Shown: positions 16,793 to 23,543 of the stretch, one piece after another
Position numbering within the stretch: the first letter of the stretch is position 1
Layout: every line of letters starts with the position of its first letter
Made by a program: the position numbers and the translations under genes
Notes under the pieces: generated by a model
Seen by the model: only the letters and a program-made list of their open reading frames with translations
The model's database searches: none
Told to the model about the DNA's origin: nothing
Assembly: GCF_000767835.1 (NCBI RefSeq)
Contig: NZ_JPEN01000070.1
Span: forward strand, 1-37,055
Direction of reading: 5' to 3'
DNA length: 37,055 nucleotides
Source of the DNA: Streptococcus sinensis
GTDB lineage: Bacteria > Bacillota > Bacilli > Lactobacillales > Streptococcaceae

Positions 16793-16940
16793 ATCACCAT
16801 TCGTGAACTGGTATCAAAATTTGGGGCAGGCTTTATCGTGGCCTTGACAGGAGATGTCATGACCATGCCAGGATTGCCAAAACGTCCTGCGGCACTCAAT
16901 ATGGATGTGGCAACAGACGGCACAGCGATTGGTCTATTTT
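16793..16940 (+). repeat. fhs 3' end, copy 2 (orphan fragment)
   Basis: Second copy of the 148-base direct repeat. Its frame would encode the final fhs residues with only three changes (P to S, L to F, A to T) and ends in TGA instead of TAA. It has no start or upstream coding part. It is probably the original chromosomal 3' end left behind when the islet entered, since the usual downstream structure follows directly. Confidence 0.9.
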
Positions 16941-16951
16941 GATTTTGGTTT

Positions 16952-17116
16952 AAAGAGTCTGGGACAAAAGTCCGACCTCAAGTATAAAAAGCGAACAAAA
17001 CTAGTTTTCTGGTAATCAGAATTCTGCTTTGTTCGCTTTTCGCATTTAATTATATATTTGAAGGGCTTAATAATTAAGATTTTTAAAAATTGAAATCTTT
17101 TTGTCCCAGACTCTTT
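16952..17116. terminator. Large nested hairpin, GGGAC-type intergenic element
   Basis: AAAGAGTCTGGGACAAAA (16952-16969) is fully complementary to 17099-17116, which is followed by TTTT. Inside, AAAAGCGAACAAA (16987-16999) is complementary to 17028-17040. The outer stem works as a terminator in both directions; the 165-base nested structure looks like a streptococcal intergenic repeat unit. The 3' arm doubles as the -35 region of the next gene. Confidence 0.8.
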
Positions 17117-17128
17117 TTTTGGTATAAT
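17101..17128 (+). promoter_or_regulatory. Promoter of GNAT-lipoprotein genes
   Basis: TTGTCC (17101-17106) and TATAAT (17123-17128) are 16 bases apart. The -35 lies within the 3' arm of the preceding terminator stem. Confidence 0.6.
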
Positions 17129-17162
17129 AGTGAAAATAAGGAGAATGGAATACGGAGTCAAC

Positions 17163-17696
17163 ATGAACATTAGATTAGCAAACCCATCAGACGCTGCTAC
17201 CTTGCTTGATATTTATGCGCCTTATGTAGAAAATACTGCCATCACTTTTGAATATGAGGTATCCACCATTGAGGATTTTGGAAATAGGATTGCCAAAACG
17301 TTGGAAAAATATCCTTATCTGGTAGCGGAAGAAGACGGTTTGATTTTAGGTTATGCCTATGCTTCAACTTATTATGCGCGTGCAGCTTATGATTGGGCGG
17401 TAGAATTATCCGTCTATGTCAGCCAAGATGCTAGAGGAAAAGGAGTTGGCAGCAAGCTTTATGATAAACTTGAAGACATGTTAGATCAGATGGGTTATAT
17501 CCATTTTCTAGCCTGTATTTCTTTGCCTAACCAAGATAGCCTAGCTTTTCATGCCAAGCGAGGTTATCAGCAAGTTGCGCATTTCCCTAAAATCGGCTAT
17601 AAATTCGAACGTTGGTATGACATTGTTTGGCTGCAAAAGTCCTTGGACAAGGTAACTGAACCTATTAAACTTTTAAAAAAAATGGAGTGGAAATGA
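17163..17696 (+). CDS. GNAT family N-acetyltransferase (phosphinothricin acetyltransferase-like)
   Basis: Acetyl-CoA-dependent N-acetyltransferase of 178 residues. Motif A is seen in VELSVYVSQDARGKGVGSKL with the pyrophosphate loop RGKGVG at 91-96. The opening MNIRLANPSDAATLLDIYAP and the later SLAFHAKRGYQQVAHFPKIG are characteristic of the PAT/MddA branch, which acetylates phosphinothricin-like compounds or methionine sulfoximine; the natural substrate here is unknown. I chose the ATG at 17163 (GGAG 6 bases upstream) over 17130 and 17145, which are too close to AAGGAG or lack a site. The last bases overlap the lipoprotein start. Confidence 0.9.
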   Translation: MNIRLANPSDAATLLDIYAPYVENTAITFEYEVSTIEDFGNRIAKTLEKYPYLVAEEDGLILGYAYASTYYARAAYDWAVELSVYVSQDARGKGVGSKLYDKLEDMLDQMGYIHFLACISLPNQDSLAFHAKRGYQQVAHFPKIGYKFERWYDIVWLQKSLDKVTEPIKLLKKMEWK

Positions 17697-18304
17697 TGAA
17701 AAAGAAACATTTATTAATAACTCTTCTAAGCATTACCCTTTTGACTTTGAGCGGCTGTCAGGCCGTTGAAAATTGGTTTAAAAATGCCAAGGAGGAATGG
17801 CTGGGGTTAGAGATGACGGTACGCACCTACGATGAAAATTCTCAGCTCATTGACCAGATGTCGGGCAAGTCCCTGTCCATCTCGCGTAACGAGGAGTTTG
17901 ACTCGGTTGATGCGGAAGGAAATTCAAAGAAAGATTCATCTGTGCTCAAAATTACCTTAGGTAAGTATGAGATTGACCATGTGGGCTCTTCTTTGATTGC
18001 AGAAGAAAAAGGCTTGAAAGATGTGTTTGCCGAGTATCAAAAGACTGTAGATGTTGAGGAGAATAGTCATTCTGTCCCTGTTTTAAATCGCATGATTTCA
18101 GCCTTTAAAAACGACTTTACCGGAAAGAAAAAGGTTATTCTGATTCGCTCTCAAAACGGTACTCCGCTGGCCGCCTATGCCGGTGACCGCGTCTCTCTTG
18201 ATAAATCCGATGCCCCTAAAACTTCTGAATTACTGATTGACGGTAAGCGTCTCGTGATTTATCGCTGTGACTACACTATTTATGACCGTAAATTATTGGA
18301 GTAA
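17693..18304 (+). CDS. Streptococcal lipoprotein of unknown function (DUF5052-like)
   Basis: A lysine-rich start, a hydrophobic stretch and the lipobox LSGC (C22) mark a signal-peptidase-II lipoprotein anchored on the outer face of the membrane. The mature part, about 180 residues, opens with QAVENWFKNAKEEWLGLEMT and looks like a small beta-rich domain. It resembles streptococcal lipoproteins grouped as DUF5052, though I cannot confirm that. The start could be either ATG of ATGATG (17693 or 17696); GGAG lies 5-8 bases upstream. It overlaps the GNAT stop and precedes the AlkD-like gene by only 3 bases, so the three form an operon. Confidence 0.85.
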   Translation: MMKKKHLLITLLSITLLTLSGCQAVENWFKNAKEEWLGLEMTVRTYDENSQLIDQMSGKSLSISRNEEFDSVDAEGNSKKDSSVLKITLGKYEIDHVGSSLIAEEKGLKDVFAEYQKTVDVEENSHSVPVLNRMISAFKNDFTGKKKVILIRSQNGTPLAAYAGDRVSLDKSDAPKTSELLIDGKRLVIYRCDYTIYDRKLLE

Positions 18305-18307
18305 GCT

Positions 18308-18961
18308 ATGAATGTAGTAGAATTGGTAAAAGAACTAAAAGCAGTAGCTAAACCTGATGATGCGGTAGCTATGAAAGCCTATATAAAAAATAAATTTGAG
18401 TTTCTAGGAGTCAAGACTCCAGCCAGGCGGAAACTCGCAAAAGTTTTTTTCAAACATCAGATGGACTCAGTCATTGACTGGAATTTTATAAATGAAGCTT
18501 GGAATAATCCCTATCGAGAATTACAGTATGCTGCGTTGGATTATCTGGAGATTCGCAAGAAACTCTTGACTCCATCTGACTTGCCACGTTTGAAAAAGCT
18601 GGCTCAAACAAAATCTTGGTGGGATACTATTGACTTTTTTGATCGCTTGGTCGGATCAATCATTGCCCGATTTCCAGAAACCAAAGAGATTATTTTATCC
18701 TGGAGTTGCGATGAGGATATCTGGCTGCGGCGCTTGGCTATTGATCATCAGCTGCTTCGAAAAGAGGAAACAGACATAGAACTCTTGGAGAAAATTTTAG
18801 TGAATAATCTTGGTCAAACAGAATTCTTTATTAACAAGGCCATCGGTTGGGCGCTGAGAGATTATTCCAAAACCAATCCAGACTGGGTCAGAGATTTTAT
18901 CGAACGGCATCAGACAGAAATGGCTGCGCTTAGTATTCGAGAGGGAAGTAAGTATTTATAA
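18308..18961 (+). CDS. AlkD-like DNA alkylation repair glycosylase
   Basis: HEAT-repeat DNA glycosylase that removes N3- and N7-alkylated purines without base flipping. The 217-residue all-helical protein contains KSWWDTID (103-109), matching the W/D catalytic region of Bacillus cereus AlkD, and a second conserved tryptophan at W181 (GWALRDYSK). The NPYRELQYAALDYL segment is also family-typical. The ATG follows the lipoprotein stop by 3 bases, with GGAG inside the end of that gene. Final gene of the GNAT-lipoprotein-AlkD operon. Confidence 0.92.
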   Translation: MNVVELVKELKAVAKPDDAVAMKAYIKNKFEFLGVKTPARRKLAKVFFKHQMDSVIDWNFINEAWNNPYRELQYAALDYLEIRKKLLTPSDLPRLKKLAQTKSWWDTIDFFDRLVGSIIARFPETKEIILSWSCDEDIWLRRLAIDHQLLRKEETDIELLEKILVNNLGQTEFFINKAIGWALRDYSKTNPDWVRDFIERHQTEMAALSIREGSKYL

Positions 18962-18983
18962 AAATTCTAATAATCTGTCTGTC

Positions 18984-19012
18984 TTGACATTTTCTATGTG
19001 ATAGCTTATGAT
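18984..19012 (+). promoter_or_regulatory. Strong promoter of the asd-upstream small RNA
   Basis: Consensus TTGACA (18984-18989), a 17-base spacer and TATGAT (19007-19012). It is the best sigma-A promoter in this interval and points into the structured RNA region. Confidence 0.75.
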
Positions 19013-19013
19013 A

Positions 19014-19158
19014 GATAAGTGCGATGAGTCGATATGCAGTTTGTCTGCAAATTGAAGCATGGGAGGTCATAACGCAGGAGCGGACCTTGATCGGTTGTGT
19101 GAACCTGCTGATCACACGAAAGTGCCCTTATCCCCAGTCTACGGATTGGGGATTTTCT
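19014..19158 (+). ncRNA. asd RNA motif candidate (small RNA / leader upstream of asd)
   Basis: A transcript of about 145 bases would start just after the strong promoter. GATAAG near its 5' end can pair with CTTATC (19127-19132) as a closing stem. Inside are TGCAG/CTGCA, AGGTC/GACCT and GTGTG/CACAC hairpins. It ends in the hairpin ATCCCCA (19130-19136)/TGGGGAT (19147-19153) followed by TTTCT. The asd RNA motif of lactic acid bacteria is a known conserved RNA upstream of asd, seen in S. pyogenes as a roughly 170-base transcript. Location, promoter and size fit; I could not align it to the published consensus. Confidence 0.6.
19130..19158 (+). terminator. Terminator of the asd-upstream RNA
   Basis: Seven-pair stem ATCCCCA/TGGGGAT with a 10-base loop, followed by the short tract TTTCTATT. 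The weak T-run allows partial read-through into the asd region. Confidence 0.5.
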
Positions 19159-19376
19159 ATTGCTCTTGATGAAACAACTTCGCAGAAGGCAGTTGAGTCG
19201 TAGAGCAATGGATGCAGTTTTGTCCGCAAGGACAAAAACTGTAAACTTTGAAAGTTCTCTTAGAGAGACGACCCCATTGGTCGAAGCCGAACTTAGAGAC
19301 ATTGATACTGATAAGCGCAGCGTCGTGAGCGCTATAGGTCAAAGTTGAGCTTAGAACAGCAGAAACATTTTGCCTA
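19159..19376 (+). other. Highly structured noncoding stretch of unknown role
   Basis: No gene is supported here, but there are several strong hairpins in series: ATTGCTCT (19159-19166)/AGAGCAAT (19202-19209) with an inner CAACT/AGTTG; GCAGTTTTGTCC (19214-19225)/GGACAAAAACTGT (19230-19242) closed by a GCAA tetraloop; CGACC/GGTCG (19269-19283); and AGCGC/GCGCT (19314-19333). It could be a second small RNA, a leader reached by read-through, or a degenerate intergenic repeat. Confidence 0.5.
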
Positions 19377-19415
19377 AAAATGCACATCATATTCTTCAGA
19401 AATATTTGCATTTTT
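19376..19415 (+). terminator. Terminator just before asd
   Basis: AAAAATGCA (19376-19384) and TGCATTTTT (19407-19415) pair, with an inner ATATT/AATAT pairing, and CCTTT follows. It would stop transcripts from the structured RNA region before asd. Confidence 0.65.
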
Positions 19416-19433
19416 CCTTTAAAATGGTATAAT
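19406..19433 (+). promoter_or_regulatory. asd promoter
   Basis: TTGCAT (19406-19411), a 16-base spacer and TATAAT (19428-19433), with TGG making an extended -10. The -35 lies in the 3' arm of the preceding terminator. Confidence 0.7.
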
Positions 19434-19477
19434 ACCAACAATACACAAATTTTTTGAAAATTCAGAGAGGTTATCGC

Positions 19478-20554
19478 ATGGGATATACAGTTGCTGTTGT
19501 TGGTGCCACTGGTGCCGTTGGCGCTCAAATGATTAAAATGCTGGAAGAATCTAGCCTTCCGATTGATAAAATACGCTATTTGGCTTCTGCTCGTTCAGCT
19601 GGTAAAGTTCTCCAGTTCAAGGGACAGGATATTACCATCGAAGAGACAACTGAGACAGCCTTTGAAGGTGTAGATATTGCTCTCTTCTCAGCTGGTGGCT
19701 CTACCTCAGCAAAATACGCTCCATACGCTGTTAAGGCTGGCGCAGTGGTGGTAGACAACACCTCATATTTCCGTCAAAATCCTGATGTGCCGCTGGTCGT
19801 TCCTGAGGTCAATGCCCACGCGCTGGATCAACACAAGGGAATTATTGCCTGCCCTAACTGTTCGACTATTCAGATGATGGTGGCTTTGGAGCCTGTCCGT
19901 CAGCAATGGGGACTGGAGCGTATCATCGTGTCCACCTATCAAGCTGTTTCTGGTGCTGGTATGGGTGCAATTCTTGAAACTCAGGGGCAGTTACGCTCTA
20001 TCCTCAATGATGGTGTTAATCCTAAAGATGTAGAGGCTAATATCCTGCCTTCTGGTGGCGATAAGAAGCATTATCCGATTGCCTTTAATGCTCTTCCGCA
20101 AATCGACCTCTTCACTGACAACGACTACACTTACGAAGAGATGAAGATGACCAAGGAAACTAAGAAAATCATGGAAGATGATTCCATTGCTGTTTCTGCG
20201 ACCTGCGTCCGGATTCCTGTTCTCTCTGCACACTCTGAGTCTGTTTACATCGAGACCAAAGAAGTAGCACCAATTGAAGAAGTCAAGGCGGCTATCGCAG
20301 CCTTCCCAGGAGCTGTTCTGGAGGATGATGTGACTCATCAAATCTATCCGCAAGCAGTTAATGCAGTTGGTAAGAAAGAAACCTTTGTTGGCCGGATTCG
20401 CAAGGATCTAGATGCAGAAAAAGGGATCCACATGTGGGTAGTTTCAGATAATCTCCTTAAAGGAGCAGCTTGGAATTCTGTCCAAATCGCAGAAACTCTG
20501 CATGAGCGCGGCTTGGTTCGTCCTACGGCAGAAGTTGTTTTTGAACTAAAATAA
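19478..20554 (+). CDS. asd: Aspartate-semialdehyde dehydrogenase
   Basis: NADPH-dependent reduction of aspartyl phosphate to aspartate semialdehyde, the branch point to lysine/peptidoglycan precursors and to threonine/methionine. NADP-binding [10 protein letters not shown] at 9-18; catalytic C128 in ACPNCSTIQ; and the substrate-binding VSGAGMGA segment, typical of the Gram-positive/archaeal-type enzyme. The 358-residue length is normal. The start is the ATG at 19478 with AGAGG 7 bases upstream, not the in-frame ATG at 19454. It is followed by dapA after a structured 102-base gap. Confidence 0.96.
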   Translation: MGYTVAVVGATGAVGAQMIKMLEESSLPIDKIRYLASARSAGKVLQFKGQDITIEETTETAFEGVDIALFSAGGSTSAKYAPYAVKAGAVVVDNTSYFRQNPDVPLVVPEVNAHALDQHKGIIACPNCSTIQMMVALEPVRQQWGLERIIVSTYQAVSGAGMGAILETQGQLRSILNDGVNPKDVEANILPSGGDKKHYPIAFNALPQIDLFTDNDYTYEEMKMTKETKKIMEDDSIAVSATCVRIPVLSAHSESVYIETKEVAPIEEVKAAIAAFPGAVLEDDVTHQIYPQAVNAVGKKETFVGRIRKDLDAEKGIHMWVVSDNLLKGAAWNSVQIAETLHERGLVRPTAEVVFELK

Positions 20555-20566
20555 AACTTATCTACT

Positions 20567-20625
20567 AAAAATATAGGAAAGGGGTACGAGCAGTCTATAG
20601 CTGATTACTGCTCTTCCTATATTTT
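20567..20625 (+). promoter_or_regulatory. Inter-cistronic hairpin between asd and dapA
   Basis: AAAATATAGGAA pairs with TTCCTATATTTT (20614-20625), and inside it GAGCAGT (20588-20594) pairs with ACTGCTC (20607-20613). There is no proper T-run after it, so it may attenuate or stabilise the dapA message rather than end transcription. No lysine-riboswitch core is visible. Confidence 0.55.
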
Positions 20626-20656
20626 CTTATAGCTTCGCAACTAAAGGAGGAGAGAC

Positions 20657-21538
20657 ATGTCCATTACAGATTTAAAAGACGCAAGAATCATTACTGCCCT
20701 AGTCACGCCCTTCAAAGAAGATGGAAGTATCAACTTTGAAGCTCTTCCAAAGCTGATTGAGCATCTATTAGCGCATCATACAGAAGGAATTCTTCTAGCT
20801 GGAACGACAGGGGAAAGCCCAACCTTGACTCACGAGGAAGAACTTGAGCTCTTTTCAGAAGTCCAGCGTATTGTAGCAGGACGTGTGCCTTTGATTGCCG
20901 GAATTGGGACCAATGACACGCGAGATTCAGTTCAATTTGCTCGAGAAGTAGATGAATTTGGTGGCTTTGCTGCTGGTTTAGCCGTCACGCCTTATTATAA
21001 CAAACCTACTCAAGAGGGACTTTATCAGCATTATAAGGCGATTGCCGAAGCATCAAATCTGCCCATTATTGTCTATAATATCCCCGGTCGGACCGTTGCT
21101 GGACTAACTGTAGAAACTTCCTTGCGTCTGGCTAAGTTACCCAATATCATTGCTATTAAAGACTGCACGGGAGTAGATACAATTGCTAGATTAGTCGAAA
21201 ATGCACCAAAAGATTTCTTGGTCTATACAGGTGAAGATGGCCAAGCCTTTCATGCTAAAGCACTCGGTGCGCAAGGCGTTATTTCAGTAGCGGCTCATAC
21301 TAATGGAGATGATTTTTATAATATGTTTACTGCTTTGGATCAAGGGGATATCCAAGAAGCAGCACGGATCCATCGTCAGCTCTTACCTAAAGTTGATGCC
21401 CTCTTCTCCGTCAGCAGCCCAGCTCCATTGAAAGCAGTTCTTAATCATCAAGGCTTTCACGTTGGTCCGTTGCGTTTGCCTTTGGTAGCATGTACTGAAG
21501 CAGAAGCACAGGAAATCATTAAAATTATTGAATCGTAA
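20657..21538 (+). CDS. dapA: 4-hydroxy-tetrahydrodipicolinate synthase
   Basis: Condenses pyruvate and aspartate semialdehyde in the first committed step to lysine and diaminopimelate-type intermediates. TIM-barrel enzyme of 293 residues with [10 protein letters not shown] (48-57, T50/T51), Y140 and R145 in VYNIPGRT, and the Schiff-base lysine K168 in IAIKDCTG. A strong AAAGGAGGAG precedes the ATG. Streptococci have lysine in the peptidoglycan stem peptide, so this supplies cell-wall synthesis as well as protein. It shares the locus with asd, which makes its substrate. Confidence 0.96.
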   Translation: MSITDLKDARIITALVTPFKEDGSINFEALPKLIEHLLAHHTEGILLAGTTGESPTLTHEEELELFSEVQRIVAGRVPLIAGIGTNDTRDSVQFAREVDEFGGFAAGLAVTPYYNKPTQEGLYQHYKAIAEASNLPIIVYNIPGRTVAGLTVETSLRLAKLPNIIAIKDCTGVDTIARLVENAPKDFLVYTGEDGQAFHAKALGAQGVISVAAHTNGDDFYNMFTALDQGDIQEAARIHRQLLPKVDALFSVSSPAPLKAVLNHQGFHVGPLRLPLVACTEAEAQEIIKIIES

Positions 21539-21552
21539 AGAAAGCAGGATAA

Positions 21553-21585
21553 AAGGCTTAAAACCAAGGTTTTAAGCCTTTTTCT
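21553..21585 (+). terminator. Terminator of dapA
   Basis: AAGGCTTAAAACC and GGTTTTAAGCCTT form a 13-pair perfect stem around AA, followed by TTTCTT. Confidence 0.9.
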
Positions 21586-21640
21586 TATCACAGATTGGGA
21601 AGTAATCTGTGTAATAGAATCCTATGTGTAGATTGTATTC

Positions 21641-22879
21641 TTACGCACTGGCACCTGAGGTCGCGTCAGCGTCTCCGCCTCCATGACCGCCAGCATCTGA
21701 AGCACCAGAAGTAGCATCTGCATCTCCATGGCCTCCAGCAGCAGGAGCGAATGGTCCGCTGCCTCCAACCAAACGTTGGCCAGTTGCTTGCAAATACCAG
21801 TCAAGCCACGGTTGGAAGTTAAAGACGATTTCATTGATACCAGCGTATGATCCATCAGGATAGTACATCGCTTGGTAGTTGTGCGTGTTGATAACACCTG
21901 CAGGTGAGCCTGGAACGATTGTACGAACGTACTCTTGGTCACCATTACGAAGGACTCCAACTACCCATTCAACATTCTTCATACGTGCAGCAGGAAGAGA
22001 GTTGTGTAGCGTTGAGAGACGACCACCTGATTGAGATGGGACACGTTTCGCAAACATTGTATCTGGATCTTGGTGAGCATTGTTGTAGTAAAGAAATTGA
22101 TTGTTGTCATCTGCATAGGTCAATTCAAATGGCATAGCCTTCAAGAACATGTCAATTTGGTTAACAGTCAAGATACCATGGTCAAGTTTGACATAAGTAT
22201 CACCAGACACAGCACCAACGATTTCTGCAGCTTTTTCAACCCACTCTGGATCATCAGGGTCAACACCTTGAATGGTTGTGGCGATTGGGTTTGTCACATC
22301 TAAGTCTTCAGGTTCAATTGGTTTTGGTTTTTTCAATTTTGAAACGACCTCTACATATTTGACAAAGTTATCTAAGCAAGATTCAAGGAATTTAACAGTA
22401 CCTTCATTGACAATATTGCCATCATTGTCAAAAGCTTCCTTGGCTTTGCCCAGCAGGAATTCATTTCCTGGAAGGGTGTAAGCATTGACACCCGGAGCAT
22501 CTAAGATTTTACGCAAATGTACTTGAGCACGAGAAGTTCCTTGATCGTAGTAAGAAGCACCAACAATCATAACTGGTTTGTTTTCAAAGGGATGAACTTC
22601 GTAAGAAAGCCATTCTAAGACACTTTTCAAAGGGGCGCTGATAGTATGGTTGTGCTCAGGAGTAGCGATGATAACACCATCTGCCCGTGTAATTTTGTTA
22701 TACAAAAGGCGCAATTGGAAACTTTCATCCCATTTTTCATCTTGGTTAAACATTGGGACTTCATCGATTTCTAGTACTTCCAATTCAAATTTGAGTTTGA
22801 ATTGGCGACGGATAAATTCCAATAATTTTCGGTTATATGATTGTTCGTAGTTTGATCCTACAAGTCCAATAAATTTCAT
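21641..22879 (-). CDS. NADPH-dependent FMN reductase with PAS-like domain and FMN-attachment tail
   Basis: A 412-residue cytoplasmic protein in three parts. Residues 1-185 are a flavodoxin-like FMN reductase (GLVGSNYEQSYNRKLL; TPEHNHTISAPLKSVLEWLS). Residues about 220-370 look PAS-like (FELTYADDNNQFLYYNN, then GRLSTLHNSLPAARMK), resembling the sensor part of DUF438-type proteins. Residues 380-412 are a Gly/His/Asp/Ala-rich tail with two near-identical units, each holding DATSGAS (388-394 and 405-411). This fits the ApbE flavinylation consensus Dxx(S/T)GA(T/S), in which the last residue (S394, S411) accepts FMN through a phosphoester bond. The operon also encodes a cytoplasmic ApbE. Covalent flavin on the tail could relay electrons from the reductase domain; that function is inference. 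Last gene of apbE-reductase-reductase. Confidence 0.88.
   Translation of the reverse strand: MKFIGLVGSNYEQSYNRKLLEFIRRQFKLKFELEVLEIDEVPMFNQDEKWDESFQLRLLYNKITRADGVIIATPEHNHTISAPLKSVLEWLSYEVHPFENKPVMIVGASYYDQGTSRAQVHLRKILDAPGVNAYTLPGNEFLLGKAKEAFDNDGNIVNEGTVKFLESCLDNFVKYVEVVSKLKKPKPIEPEDLDVTNPIATTIQGVDPDDPEWVEKAAEIVGAVSGDTYVKLDHGILTVNQIDMFLKAMPFELTYADDNNQFLYYNNAHQDPDTMFAKRVPSQSGGRLSTLHNSLPAARMKNVEWVVGVLRNGDQEYVRTIVPGSPAGVINTHNYQAMYYPDGSYAGINEIVFNFQPWLDWYLQATGQRLVGGSGPFAPAAGGHGDADATSGASDAGGHGGGDADATSGASA
21644..21742 (-). repeat. Tandem tail repeat with two DATSGAS motifs
   Basis: Codes for two consecutive units of the form GGHG-(GG)DADATSGAS at the C-terminus of the FMN reductase. The similar DNA of the two units points to an in-gene duplication. 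Confidence 0.85.
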
Positions 22880-22896
22880 TCTGTTACTCTCCTATC

Positions 22897-23502
22897 TTAC
22901 AAATTTTCCCAGTCAAATTCTTCAGCATCTTTGCGAAGCAACTCTTGTGCGTTACGCAATTTATCTGTAATTTTGACAAAGATACGGAAGTCATCGAAAA
23001 TTGCATCCAATTTTTTAATGACATCAAGATCTACTAAATCTCCATTTTGGTCAAAGGCTTGGAGAGAATGTGAAAGTAGGAACTCGTCTGGAAGAACGTT
23101 TGCTTTGAGTTCTGGAGCATTCAAAATTTGACGGAGCTGCAGTTGAGCACGAGAGGAACCAAGCGTACCGAAAGAAGCACCGGTAATCATAACGGGCTTG
23201 TTCAGCATCGGATAGATACCATAAGAAAGCCAAGCCAGAGCGTTCATAAGCACAGCTGGGATAGAGTGGTCATACTCAGGCGTACCAATGAGTACACCAT
23301 CAGCAGCATCGATTTTCTCCGCAATCTCTGATACCAACTCAGGGATGTTCCTGTCAGCAGGTTTATTAAACATAGGGATATCTTTAATCTCTACCAGCTC
23401 GATTTCGGCCTTGTCGGCAAAATGCTTCTGCATATATTGAAGAAGCTGACGGTTTGTAGAACGTTTGGAATTTGTTCCCACAATCGCAATAAGTTTTAAC
23501 AT
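22897..23502 (-). CDS. NADPH-dependent FMN reductase, short form
   Basis: A 201-residue flavodoxin-like reductase. The FMN phosphate loop is GTNSKRSTNRQLL (9-21) and the second flavin loop is GTPEYDHSIPAVLMNALAWL. It lacks the PAS-like domain and tail of its downstream neighbour, to which it is clearly related (shared PMFN, EFLL and SSRAQ/TSRAQ landmarks). The pair may form a heterodimer or reduce FMN for each other; this is inference. It lies between apbE and the long reductase, with 17 bases to the latter. Confidence 0.92.
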   Translation of the reverse strand: MLKLIAIVGTNSKRSTNRQLLQYMQKHFADKAEIELVEIKDIPMFNKPADRNIPELVSEIAEKIDAADGVLIGTPEYDHSIPAVLMNALAWLSYGIYPMLNKPVMITGASFGTLGSSRAQLQLRQILNAPELKANVLPDEFLLSHSLQAFDQNGDLVDLDVIKKLDAIFDDFRIFVKITDKLRNAQELLRKDAEEFDWENL

Positions 23503-23543
23503 AGAATTTCCTTTCCTAAATTAAAATATTTTTTTATTTTTAA

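Larger units (their letters stand above)
15784..16940 (+). mobile_element. Islet inserted at fhs 3' end
   Basis: A unit of 1,157 bases made of 1,009 bases carrying one RelA/SpoT-domain gene, plus the second copy of the fhs 3' end. The unique part begins at the fhs stop codon and ends at the first base of the repeat, so it adds a gene without breaking fhs. It is visibly A+T-richer than its surroundings (15 G+C of 60 in 16381-16440 against 26 of 60 in 15361-15420). No integrase or transposase is present. Capture by homologous recombination in a naturally competent host, or excision and integration through the repeat, are both possible. Confidence 0.75.

Noticed and set aside
16793-16940. Second copy of fhs sequence as a separate small gene
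   Set aside because: It lacks a start codon and ribosome site and matches only the last 49 codons of fhs; it is a repeat fragment.
15784-16940. Classical transposon or integrative element
   Set aside because: No transposase, integrase, terminal inverted repeats or short target duplication; the flanking repeats are gene fragments of 148 bases.
16934-17170. Minus-strand frame over the nested GGGAC hairpin
   Set aside because: It arises from the inverted repeat element; no ribosome site and a low-complexity translation.
18962-19477. Lysine riboswitch, T-box or RNase P RNA upstream of asd
   Set aside because: The lysine-box core, the T-box AGGGTGGNACCGCG and the conserved RNase P cores are all absent; the asd RNA motif fits better.
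19006-19528. Minus-strand open frames across the asd leader
   Set aside because: They lie over hairpins and terminators, have no ribosome sites and no recognisable domains.
22897-23502. FMN-attachment motif in the short FMN reductase
   Set aside because: The C-terminus (ending FDWENL) has no Dxx(S/T)GA(T/S) sequence; only the long reductase has it.
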